Below are positions 15,403-22,584 of a DNA stretch of 55,361 nucleotides, piece after piece. Source of the DNA: a virus; the IMG/VR virus record IMGVR_UViG_3300036781_000204, positions 1 to 55,361 of that record. The stretch is one strand, 5' to 3'. The notes under the pieces were generated by a model that saw only the letters and a program-made list of their open reading frames with translations, ran no database searches and was not told the DNA's origin. Position 1 is the first letter of the stretch; every line of letters begins with the position of its first letter. The translations under genes and the position numbers were made by a program.

Positions 15403-16926
15403 ATGGCATGTCCCCCATCCGGCATTGTAGCCGCCTGCGATATTCCGCAGTTTCTCGTCGATCAAACCCCGCGCTTTGATGAAATCATCATGCAGGACAT
15501 CCGGCCCACTGATGGCTGGCTGTATAACGTAACCACCGGCACGACCGAGATGGGAACCCCCGTCGAAGTCACGCAGGACCGTTTCCGAAGTGTGTTCCCG
15601 AACACCACTAAACCGTGGACTCGGAAGACCGCAAACGGCCCCGGCTGTGTGGGAACTCCTTGCGATATGACTGAGCATCAGATCGGTTGGGGTGCTGACC
15701 GGCTCACATGGTATGCTGAACAGCAATACTGGAACACACCGCTGTTCTGCTATGACCAGGACATGCACATCACCGCGGCGCAGGAGCACATCAGCCAGAT
15801 CATCTCCAAAATCCTAAAGCCCGCTACGACCGCGATCTCGAGCAACTTCCTACGCAAACGCCATCTTCTCTGGTCCTACAAAAAGAACGTGGCCAACAAA
15901 AATTGCGGCTACCTCAACACCGACGGCGAGTTCACCTACCAGTGGAATCTCGATGCCAACGGCGACGAGTCGTATTTCGACTGCTCGATCAGCCCGACCC
16001 GCGTGTTCAAGCTGGTGCCTCAGATGCTCCAGAACCGTTTCAATGACCTGATGCTGATCGGCTATGCCGGTGAGAATCCGTTCAAGGAAACCTCCCCGTT
16101 CATCGAACTCTGCACCGACGTTGACACATGCTGGAGCCTGGACCATCTCGGTGGTCAGCAAGGTGTAGGCGGAGCGGACAATCCAAATGTGCTGGGCAAC
16201 TGGCGCTTTGAGCAGTTCGGCGAGAGCACGAAATACTGGCGCTACGGGTTCTCCGGCCAGATCGGTAACTTCATGACCCGCGTGGACCCGATGGGCCTCC
16301 GGTTCAATTTCATGTCCGACCTTGGTGCCAACGCCAATGGCGGAAATGGAAACCGTTACCGCTATCAGGTCGTTCTCCCCTACGTGAACCAGATCACGAC
16401 TGGCGCGGGCGGCGCAGCCGGACTCGGAAGCATCCCCAATCCGGACTTCTTCAAGGCCCAATACGCGATCAGCCAAATCCATCACAAAATGGGTATGGAG
16501 CTGCTCGTGCCTGACGCGCGACCGCTCAATCCTGAAATGCCGTTCGGCCACCGCGACTTTGGTGGCAAGTGGCAGTTCGTGATGGACAACCTTGGAGCCG
16601 ACCAAAACGGCGTGGTTATCAACAATAAGCGACGCAACAAGGGTCAGTTCATCGCCGACTTCAATTATTATGTGCGTCCGCTGCACTACGAGTTTTTGGA
16701 AGTGTTCTTCCACAAACGCGAGCAGTTCTGCGTTCCTGAAATTGACGTGTGCAGCAACCCGACCGGATACCCGGCCCAGAACTACAACAGCACACTCCCG
16801 AGCTGCCCGTTGCCGGCTGACTTCGCGGGATTGTATCCTGGAGGTGGAGTGCCGACTGGTCCCCAGGACGGACCCATTCCTCCGGAAAATAATCCGAATC
16901 CGGGCGACCCGCATCTGGACCAATAA
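15403..16926 (+). CDS. Major capsid protein
   Basis: 507 residues. Placement after the scaffold, its own leader and terminator, and size around 500 residues point to the major capsid protein of the HK97 fold, although I see no diagnostic motif by eye. It has an unusual number of Cys residues for a capsid protein (for example in CGYLNTDG and VDTCWSL) and ends in a Pro-rich tail. The tail could be an exposed extension. Translation begins at ATG 15403 without a clear ribosome site. Confidence 0.8.
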   Translation: MACPPSGIVAACDIPQFLVDQTPRFDEIIMQDIRPTDGWLYNVTTGTTEMGTPVEVTQDRFRSVFPNTTKPWTRKTANGPGCVGTPCDMTEHQIGWGADRLTWYAEQQYWNTPLFCYDQDMHITAAQEHISQIISKILKPATTAISSNFLRKRHLLWSYKKNVANKNCGYLNTDGEFTYQWNLDANGDESYFDCSISPTRVFKLVPQMLQNRFNDLMLIGYAGENPFKETSPFIELCTDVDTCWSLDHLGGQQGVGGADNPNVLGNWRFEQFGESTKYWRYGFSGQIGNFMTRVDPMGLRFNFMSDLGANANGGNGNRYRYQVVLPYVNQITTGAGGAAGLGSIPNPDFFKAQYAISQIHHKMGMELLVPDARPLNPEMPFGHRDFGGKWQFVMDNLGADQNGVVINNKRRNKGQFIADFNYYVRPLHYEFLEVFFHKREQFCVPEIDVCSNPTGYPAQNYNSTLPSCPLPADFAGLYPGGGVPTGPQDGPIPPENNPNPGDPHLDQ

Positions 16927-16948
16927 TCCGGATGGTGATTGATTAAAC

Positions 16949-16981
16949 TCACCCGCAGGGGGTAAAAACTCCTGCGGGTGA
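16949..16981. terminator. Strong hairpin after capsid gene
   Basis: An 11-bp perfect stem pairs 16949-16959 with 16971-16981 around the loop. No T-run follows on the plus strand, so it may be an RNA-processing or transcript-stabilising hairpin, or a weak terminator, rather than a classic intrinsic terminator. Confidence 0.5.
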
Positions 16982-17027
16982 AACACCGAATAACAATCAA
17001 CTGGCTCGAATCGGGGCCTGCCATACC

Positions 17028-17303
17028 ATGCAAGATAGTGAAGATCTTTACGGAGAAACTCCAACCGCGCCTGAATCGCCCGCAAGTGATGGCGATGGAA
17101 AGGGCGCTGACGATCAAAAGACATTCGTTGTGCCAGAAGAAGTCTGTCCCGGAATGAAGCCCGGAGACCAGATGCAAGCGCGAGTTCTGAGGGTGAATGA
17201 GGGCAGTTACGAAATGTCCTACGAACCCTCAGAAAAGGAAGAAACACCGCCGGCTGAGGAACCAGCTCCCGACGAGGGAAGTATGGCCTCAATGATGCAG
17301 TGA
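17028..17303 (+). CDS. Hypothetical acidic protein
   Basis: 91 residues, strongly acidic with Pro/Glu-rich ends and one core strand (VCPGMKPGDQMQARVLRVNEGSYEMSY). Possibly a capsid-associated or decoration protein given its place right after the major capsid gene, but this is only position. The next gene starts at GTG 17300, overlapping its stop. Confidence 0.5.
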   Translation: MQDSEDLYGETPTAPESPASDGDGKGADDQKTFVVPEEVCPGMKPGDQMQARVLRVNEGSYEMSYEPSEKEETPPAEEPAPDEGSMASMMQ

Positions 17304-17638
17304 GCGCGGAACAAACTATCGACTCTGCTAAATGCCTGCTCTGTTTCGGCGCCATGAATCTTGGTGACGCGATGGAGTTGGCACTGCTGGGTCAGATTGC
17401 AAATATGACCGACCCGAAAACTCTGATTACTGAAGGCCACTGTTACGTCTGTTATGGTGCCAGCACTGCACAGGTGTTAAAGCTGGCGTTGCTCGCGCGC
17501 ATCTCAAAGAATCACAACTCAGCCAATAAAACCGACCCCGACAGTCTCATCGCCCAGGGGCAGTGTCTCGAATGCTTTGGGATGGTGAGCATCCCGAAAC
17601 TGATGGAGCTGGTTCTGTTTTCCCAAATCGCATCATGA
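17300..17638 (+). CDS. Three-repeat CxxC protein
   Basis: 112 residues, GTG start overlapping the previous stop. It is three tandem copies of a motif: a TDPxxLI-type entry (absent from the first copy), a CxxCxG pair, then a helix ending LxLLxxI. The Cys pairs are at 12/15, 48/51 and 89/92. Each unit resembles a small metal- or disulfide-stabilised module. The next gene has a fourth copy, so the two together are a repeat array. Function unknown; place and repetition suggest a virion or tail-tip component. Confidence 0.55.
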   Translation: MSAEQTIDSAKCLLCFGAMNLGDAMELALLGQIANMTDPKTLITEGHCYVCYGASTAQVLKLALLARISKNHNSANKTDPDSLIAQGQCLECFGMVSIPKLMELVLFSQIAS

Positions 17639-17874
17639 CCGACCCACAAACATTGCTGGCCAATGCGAAGTGTTACATCTGCCTTGGGGTAAGTCTTTAC
17701 GAGGCTCTCCAGTTGGCCCTGCTTGACCAGATCGCCAGCGGTGGCACCAGCAGTGCGGGCGGCATCACTTCTGGAATCGGCGCACCCACTCTCGCACCAA
17801 CAACCTCCCCGGCAATCTATTTCGATGAAAACACTGGCACGCAATATAATTACTACGCTGGCGCTTGGCATTAG
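17635..17874 (+). CDS. Single-repeat CxxC protein
   Basis: 79 residues, ATG overlapping the previous stop. The N-terminal half is a further copy of the repeat in the preceding gene (TDPQTLL, CYICLG, LALLDQIA); the C-terminal half is Gly/Ser/Thr-rich and ends in an aromatic segment (YFDENTGTQYNYYAGAWH). The secreted hydrolase starts inside its end. Confidence 0.55.
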   Translation: MTDPQTLLANAKCYICLGVSLYEALQLALLDQIASGGTSSAGGITSGIGAPTLAPTTSPAIYFDENTGTQYNYYAGAWH

Positions 17875-18982
17875 CCTCGCACTCAGCTTCCCCATCAACG
17901 CCGCCACAGTCGCGAACAGCTTTGTAACGAATGCTGATCTCACGGCTAAGTCTTTGGTGGTGACTGTTCCTGGGGCCGGGACGAACTCTGTAAACAATCT
18001 TTTTAATGTAGTTATTCCCGGACCTATAAAGTTGTTCATCCTGGGAGACTCGAAAAGTCTCATAACGAACGGTGCCGGGGTGAGCAATCAGTGGCCTATC
18101 GTGTTCACTAACATACCCTATTGGCGTAGCAATCTGGTTTCCGTTACGAATTTTTCAGCGAGTGGGTTCACGTTCACTGACATCTCAAATAAATATACCT
18201 CCGTCATCTCATTGCTGGCCGCGCCGGGAACAGGGACCAACAACCTTATTATTATTCGAGATGGGGCGAACGACTTTCCAACCAATCCACTGGTGTCATC
18301 GTGGATTGCGAACTATTCCAATCTGCTTAATGACATCCAAGGAAGGGCGAATTGCTATTCGTGTGTGTGGGATATTCAGCCGCGCACCGACTGGCCTGAC
18401 ACAACTGCCACCAATCGAAACGCGATGAATCAGGCGTTGCGTAGGCTCACCAACTGGAATTATTTCGTGAAGTCAGAAAAGTTGGTTCCCAACGCCACTG
18501 CGACCGACCTGTTTCGCGATGGCATCCACGCAAATACCAACGGCGCGTGCGCGGAGGCGATGATTTGCGATTACGCGATACGTCTTGGTCCGCAGCATTT
18601 TTACGACGAACCACGGAGTTGGAGCGAGGCTCAATCATTGTATGGAATTCAGCCACAGGTTATAAATGTGGCTGCGTGGGCATTCAACACCACGTTTGTA
18701 AACACAAATTCATCTCCAATTTTTGTCAGAGCGAATTATCAAATTATAAGTGCCGCAGTTAATGGAGCGGCGACCCTTGCTGCGTATGTGAGTGGTGCAA
18801 ATGTGGCTTTGCGGGGGTATAACACAACCGTCTCCATACCTGCGGAGGCGGCAAATTATGGGGACATTACATGGCTGGTTCCCCCATTTTCTAATTTCGC
18901 ACTCACTAACACTTCCACCGGGGCAGGAAATTCAGTCACGTTGTTTGGTGGGCAGATACTCATATTGGGAAAAGTAAATTGA
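17825..18982 (+). CDS. Secreted SGNH/GDSL hydrolase, tail-fibre-like C-terminus
   Basis: 385 residues. The first 27 residues are a Sec signal peptide (basic start, hydrophobic ALGISLALSF, cleavage after AINA-like NAA). The SGNH catalytic blocks are present: GDS at 74-76 (nucleophile Ser76), G147-x-N149-D150, and D232-x2-H235 for the acid and base. Such enzymes remove acyl groups from sugars or peptidoglycan. The C-terminal third is beta-rich and Asn/Thr-rich, as in fibre tips. Starts at ATG 17825 inside the preceding gene. A signal peptide on such a protein is unusual for a virion part and more fitting for a periplasmic or surface enzyme. Confidence 0.75.
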   Translation: MKTLARNIITTLALGISLALSFPINAATVANSFVTNADLTAKSLVVTVPGAGTNSVNNLFNVVIPGPIKLFILGDSKSLITNGAGVSNQWPIVFTNIPYWRSNLVSVTNFSASGFTFTDISNKYTSVISLLAAPGTGTNNLIIIRDGANDFPTNPLVSSWIANYSNLLNDIQGRANCYSCVWDIQPRTDWPDTTATNRNAMNQALRRLTNWNYFVKSEKLVPNATATDLFRDGIHANTNGACAEAMICDYAIRLGPQHFYDEPRSWSEAQSLYGIQPQVINVAAWAFNTTFVNTNSSPIFVRANYQIISAAVNGAATLAAYVSGANVALRGYNTTVSIPAEAANYGDITWLVPPFSNFALTNTSTGAGNSVTLFGGQILILGKVN

Positions 18983-18983
18983 C

Positions 18984-19361
18984 ATGAGGCGTTCAAATCT
19001 CGCGTTGCTTATGTTGGCCGGGTGTGTGACTGCCACGCACCCAAACACCCCACCAATGCCGCCGTCCGACGCTGCGGTTGCGATGTCTCCAAAGCTAAAG
19101 TATTTCTCCTCCACTTCCCAATCGGTCCCATTGGTAGTGGTAAACCCCATAAAGCCGTGGTGGGTTCAATGGAGTATCTGTGGTCCAGATGGGAATACCA
19201 ACATGCCCTATCCAAATGTCGAATTCGACCTTGAGAAGCGTGACAGCATTGATGGAGCGTGGTATTTATTTTGCAGAACAAATCAACCCCCTGTGCCTTT
19301 TAATTTCGACAACGAACAGGGTTACTTTCGTGTCGGTTCCCATTGGATTGTTGAGCCATGA
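18984..19361 (+). CDS. Lipoprotein (possible outer-membrane spanin)
   Basis: 125 residues. A short signal with a lipobox LAGC places the lipidated Cys at residue 14, so it should be anchored in the outer membrane or the periplasmic face of the inner membrane. The rest is soluble. It lies next to a membrane-coiled-coil protein and a holin, so it could be an o-spanin-type lysis protein. Starts 2 bp after the hydrolase stop. Confidence 0.55.
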   Translation: MRRSNLALLMLAGCVTATHPNTPPMPPSDAAVAMSPKLKYFSSTSQSVPLVVVNPIKPWWVQWSICGPDGNTNMPYPNVEFDLEKRDSIDGAWYLFCRTNQPPVPFNFDNEQGYFRVGSHWIVEP

Positions 19362-19702
19362 ATGCGCGACCATACCACGAAGACCCGCCGCCTCCAAAAA
19401 CAGATACGATTGTAAAGACGGCTAAGAAATCTTTCATTAACTGGGTTGTTCCAGCACTCTGCTTGGCTGTCTCGCTCGCCGTGTTCACTGTGGTTAAATC
19501 TTGGGCTGATGATCGCTACACCCAGAAGAAGGACGCCGATGCGGTGCAGTTGGTGGTCACTCGCCAGATCGACGAGGAACGGCAAAAACGAGAATCGCTT
19601 GAGAGAGAGCAATCCGAAATGAATCGCAAGCTGGACTTGATTGTTTACATCCTCCAGAATAGCGGCAAAGTTGACCCGAAAACATTACCGCCTGGACCAT
19701 GA
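19358..19702 (+). CDS. Inner-membrane coiled-coil protein (spanin-like)
   Basis: 114 residues. A Pro-rich start precedes one membrane segment (WVVPALCLAVSLAVFTVV, about 29-46), followed by a long charged coiled coil (RQIDEERQKRESLEREQSEM). This is the topology of an i-spanin, or of a holin partner. It is coupled to the next gene by overlapping stop and start codons, and it sits in the lysis region. Confidence 0.55.
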   Translation: MNARPYHEDPPPPKTDTIVKTAKKSFINWVVPALCLAVSLAVFTVVKSWADDRYTQKKDADAVQLVVTRQIDEERQKRESLEREQSEMNRKLDLIVYILQNSGKVDPKTLPPGP

Positions 19703-20049
19703 GCGCAAAGTTTGAAATCCCCACCCTCACCCCACTCCAAAGGTATGCAGTCCTGACGGCTCTTAAGCTGGTTGGGGTTGCGGCTGCTGCTCATGGGCTG
19801 ACTCGACTCTCCACTTTTGTAAACGCCTCGGACACCATTGAGCTTTCTGTCGGACTTGTGGCGGCCATCATCGGGCTTATTGGTGGATACAAGTCCAACA
19901 CCGTGAAGGGCGTTCAGCAGGCCGCGGCCGACACGCTTCCTCCAGGAACCGTTCTGCCAGCCACCACCGACGAGTCTCCCAAGGCAACCGTGATGAGCCC
20001 TGAGGGAGCTACCGAGTTCATTCGTAAATCACCACCTCCAATCCAATAA
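19699..20049 (+). CDS. Putative holin
   Basis: 116 residues with two membrane segments, one around VLTALKLVGVAAAAHGL (18-34) and another around IELSVGLVAAIIGLIGGY (47-64), followed by a soluble Pro/Thr-rich tail. Size and hairpin topology fit a class II-type holin that makes pores for lysis. No endolysin gene was recognised beside it. Part of the tightly packed lysis-region transcript. Confidence 0.6.
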   Translation: MSAKFEIPTLTPLQRYAVLTALKLVGVAAAAHGLTRLSTFVNASDTIELSVGLVAAIIGLIGGYKSNTVKGVQQAAADTLPPGTVLPATTDESPKATVMSPEGATEFIRKSPPPIQ

Positions 20050-20059
20050 TCACAAACCC

Positions 20060-20443
20060 ATGAGATCAATCAAATACGCAACGGTTGCGCTTTTGGCAGG
20101 AGTCGCTGCTTTGGCGCTGTCCATAACCGCCTGTAACACAACCCAGCAGCGCACAGTCTTCACTACCCTTGGAAGCCTCGAGTCCACGGCTACGGCCGGA
20201 GTGGACGGATACTTCCTGGCAGCGGTCAAGGGGTTGGCCGACACGAATGGAATTCCCAAAGTGTCAGCGCTCTACAATAAATTTCAGGTGGATATGCAGG
20301 CCGCAGTGCTGCTGGCCCAGAACAACACCAACGCGCTCGCCACAACTAATCTGGTGGCGGAGGCTGGGGCGATGCTCAGTGCTGTCGCTCAATACTATCC
20401 TGTACCCAAAACCCAAATTGAAAAAGTAAATCCAACGCCATGA
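20060..20443 (+). CDS. Lipoprotein with palindrome in its signal region
   Basis: 127 residues. The signal segment ends in a lipobox with Cys at residue 25 (SITAC), then helical repeats rich in Ala, Asn and Thr (LLAQNNTNALATTNLVAEAG). It is likely a periplasmic or outer-membrane lipoprotein, and a second spanin candidate. Its codons 6-10 are formed by copy 2 of the genome-wide palindrome, which spells YATVA. Its stop overlaps the next start. Confidence 0.6.
   Translation: MRSIKYATVALLAGVAALALSITACNTTQQRTVFTTLGSLESTATAGVDGYFLAAVKGLADTNGIPKVSALYNKFQVDMQAAVLLAQNNTNALATTNLVAEAGAMLSAVAQYYPVPKTQIEKVNPTP
20077..20089. repeat. Genome-wide palindrome, copy 2
   Basis: The core CGCAACGGTTGCG lies inside the lipoprotein's signal-peptide coding region, with left flank CAAATA and right flank CTTTTG. 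Because it is in coding sequence, it is not a normal promoter operator at this place. Confidence 0.9.
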
Positions 20444-20676
20444 ATCCGATCTTAATCGCACAACTTCTCGTCACGTTTGGACCGCCGGCAATCACACTGA
20501 TCGACGACCTTATCAAGAAGATCGAGACGAAGGGTGATGTTACTGCTGCTGAGTGGCAAACAATCAGCACTGATGTTCGTCGCACCGCGAAGGACAGGAT
20601 GTTGGTGACGCTGCAAACTGCCGGCATTGACCCGACCAGTCCCCAGGGTGTCGCAATGCTCGCCGCGGCGTCGTAA
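20440..20676 (+). CDS. Small helical protein of the lysis region
   Basis: 78 residues. A hydrophobic start (LIAQLLVTFGPPAITLIDDLI) is followed by helical and charged segments. Function unknown; proximity suggests lysis or virion assembly. Its stop is adjacent to the stop of the terminase on the other strand (20677), so the two converge with no intergenic sequence. Confidence 0.5.
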   Translation: MNPILIAQLLVTFGPPAITLIDDLIKKIETKGDVTAAEWQTISTDVRRTAKDRMLVTLQTAGIDPTSPQGVAMLAAAS

Positions 20677-22542
20677 CTAATCGTATTTCAACTCATGGCC
20701 ACGGCGAATTGCCGTGGCCTTTTTCTTCAACTCATCCATCCAGTCGGATTTGAACTGCACCGGCGCCTGATCGCTGAGACGGTTGATTACAAATCCACGC
20801 CGCTTCGCTCCCTCCAATCCGACAGCCACAGCGTCGGCCAAGTCGGGCGAGCGTCCGGTCTTCAACTTCATGTTCGCCTTGGGCTCGACTTCTATCTTGT
20901 TCTTTCCAACGACGGTCCACTCGCGCTGAGAGAACTCCATTATGACATCTTCAGTTAGGCCGCGCCATTGTGCTGCCTCAACCGCGTGACGGACAGAATA
21001 CCACAGCTCGGTAATGAACTTGGAGTAGTAGTCCTTGCAAATCATTTCAATCTGCTCGGACACTTTCCGGTCTGAAGCATTTCCACCGCAGTCGATGGGA
21101 TTTGTGTAGACCGACCAAAGCCGTCCAAACGCGCTGACGAGTCCTGTTCTCATGCCGGAGTCGTAGAAGAAATTCTCCGGGACAATACCTCCGTCCAGGC
21201 ATCGCTTCATGACGAACTGAACGATCTGATCTTCAGCCTCCTCCTTGCTGCTGGCGACGATTGGAATCACGGTGGTCTCACGAAGCGATATAATGTTTCG
21301 TTTCGAGGTTAGTGACGGTTTCTGACTCACGAGGTTTTCCACGATAACCGTCCCTGGGTCCAGCGAAGTATCCACTTCTTCTCCGAACTCCAGCTCTCCG
21401 TAAACGCAACGATCACCTCCCACCCCCTTGTAAGCGGCGTCCAGAAAGGCAATCCGAGTGCGATTGGAATTCTTCCAGATCGGTTCCTCCATCGCGCGGT
21501 GCTTGATGCACATATTTCGGGTAAGCACGCGCCGGCTGCCTTGGCCGCGCGGCATTTTTCCCTCATCCATCATCGAGAACCAAAGGCTGTCTTTTCCATA
21601 GAACGCCACGTCGCGGTCGATCTGCTCCTGAGTAATGAGTGGAATCCCGAGTTTGCCGTCTAGGTTTGGTGAATCGCTCCCCGGAAGTTGGATGCAGATT
21701 CCTTGCGGTCGGCGCGTGGCCCACGTTTTTGTTCCCGGTCCTTGGTCGATACCTCCATCCCACCCACCCAGTTCAGCGGACGGCTCACAGAATACGCCGA
21801 GTGCGTCCGTAGTGTCTTTCGGGTTTCCCATCCCGATACCTTTGAAGTCGGGGTTTTTATCGAGGTTGGAAATCGCATCCACGAACACGCGCGGGAGCAG
21901 GCTCAACTCATCAGCCAACAGCCTGACCCGCTTGTTCTTCACCCCTGCGAAGTCGCCGAGGCCGACCATATCGTTTCCCTTTTTACAGGGCACACCGAGC
22001 AGACCATTGCGGAAGTCCCGCCCCTCGTCGGATTCCGACTTATCGCTGGTGATGATGCGCTGCCTTGACTCGATGATGTGACCCGGAAGCCACGATCTTA
22101 ACTTCTTTGCGAGCGAGTGGTGGCGCTTGATTTCTCCCCAGATGCGTTGCTCCAGCATCTCTCGCGTGGTGGAGCAGCACAGGACCGTGGTGCAGTCTGG
22201 AAACACGTAATAATCCGCCAGCGCATCAGTAGCCGATTCAAAACTCTTACCGCTGCTGGCGGGACCAATGACCCCGATGGAGCGGTATTTGATGTAGCAG
22301 TCGAGCTGGAGCTCATTCCATTTGTGCCATTTCTTGTGAGGCCAAAGCAGCTTTTGAAAATTTATGAAGTGCTCAAACATCCCCAGCCCGATGGTTTGAC
22401 CATGCTTTCCCTTCCACTGGCCACCCTTGGCGAGCATACTTCTCTCGATGTGAATCGGGTCTGCGGTGGTCGGCCAGTTGAGCCCGTATTTAACAAACGT
22501 GGTGGGCGCACGGCGAACGTAGGGCGCTGAAGGAGTAGCCAT
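20677..22542 (-). CDS. terL: Terminase, large subunit
   Basis: 621 residues. Walker A is GPASSGKS at 93-100 and Walker B is around LLADE at 208-212, giving the packaging ATPase. The nuclease domain has the first acidic strand IAFLDAAYKG (Asp368), then FFYDSG, and a C-terminal SPDLADAVAVGLEG with the last acidic residue, the RuvC-like layout. Together these cut and pump the DNA into procapsids. It stands alone on the minus strand between two rightward transcripts. I did not recognise a small terminase. Its own 3' end carries the terminator of the opposing lysis transcript. Confidence 0.93.
   Translation of the reverse strand: MATPSAPYVRRAPTTFVKYGLNWPTTADPIHIERSMLAKGGQWKGKHGQTIGLGMFEHFINFQKLLWPHKKWHKWNELQLDCYIKYRSIGVIGPASSGKSFESATDALADYYVFPDCTTVLCCSTTREMLEQRIWGEIKRHHSLAKKLRSWLPGHIIESRQRIITSDKSESDEGRDFRNGLLGVPCKKGNDMVGLGDFAGVKNKRVRLLADELSLLPRVFVDAISNLDKNPDFKGIGMGNPKDTTDALGVFCEPSAELGGWDGGIDQGPGTKTWATRRPQGICIQLPGSDSPNLDGKLGIPLITQEQIDRDVAFYGKDSLWFSMMDEGKMPRGQGSRRVLTRNMCIKHRAMEEPIWKNSNRTRIAFLDAAYKGVGGDRCVYGELEFGEEVDTSLDPGTVIVENLVSQKPSLTSKRNIISLRETTVIPIVASSKEEAEDQIVQFVMKRCLDGGIVPENFFYDSGMRTGLVSAFGRLWSVYTNPIDCGGNASDRKVSEQIEMICKDYYSKFITELWYSVRHAVEAAQWRGLTEDVIMEFSQREWTVVGKNKIEVEPKANMKLKTGRSPDLADAVAVGLEGAKRRGFVINRLSDQAPVQFKSDWMDELKKKATAIRRGHELKYD
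20697..20724 (+). terminator. Rho-independent terminator for lysis transcript
   Basis: A perfect 9-bp stem pairs 20697-20705 with 20711-20719 around a 5-base loop, followed by five T. It lies within the 3' end of the terminase gene on the other strand, and closes the rightward transcript that ends at 20676. Confidence 0.9.
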
Positions 22543-22584
22543 TTATGCTTGATTGAATCACTCTGGAGCGTAACGTCAAGGCGT
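22543..22584. promoter_or_regulatory. Divergent gap between terminase and tail genes
   Basis: Only 42 bp separates the divergent starts at 22542 and 22585. Promoters for both directions must lie here or within the coding ends, but I see no clear -35/-10 pair. An AAGG just before ATG 22585 may serve as ribosome site. Confidence 0.35.

Noticed and set aside
15850-17355. 501-codon frame antisense to the capsid gene
   Set aside because: It is a shadow of the high-GC third-position pattern of the capsid gene and has no recognisable composition or start signal.
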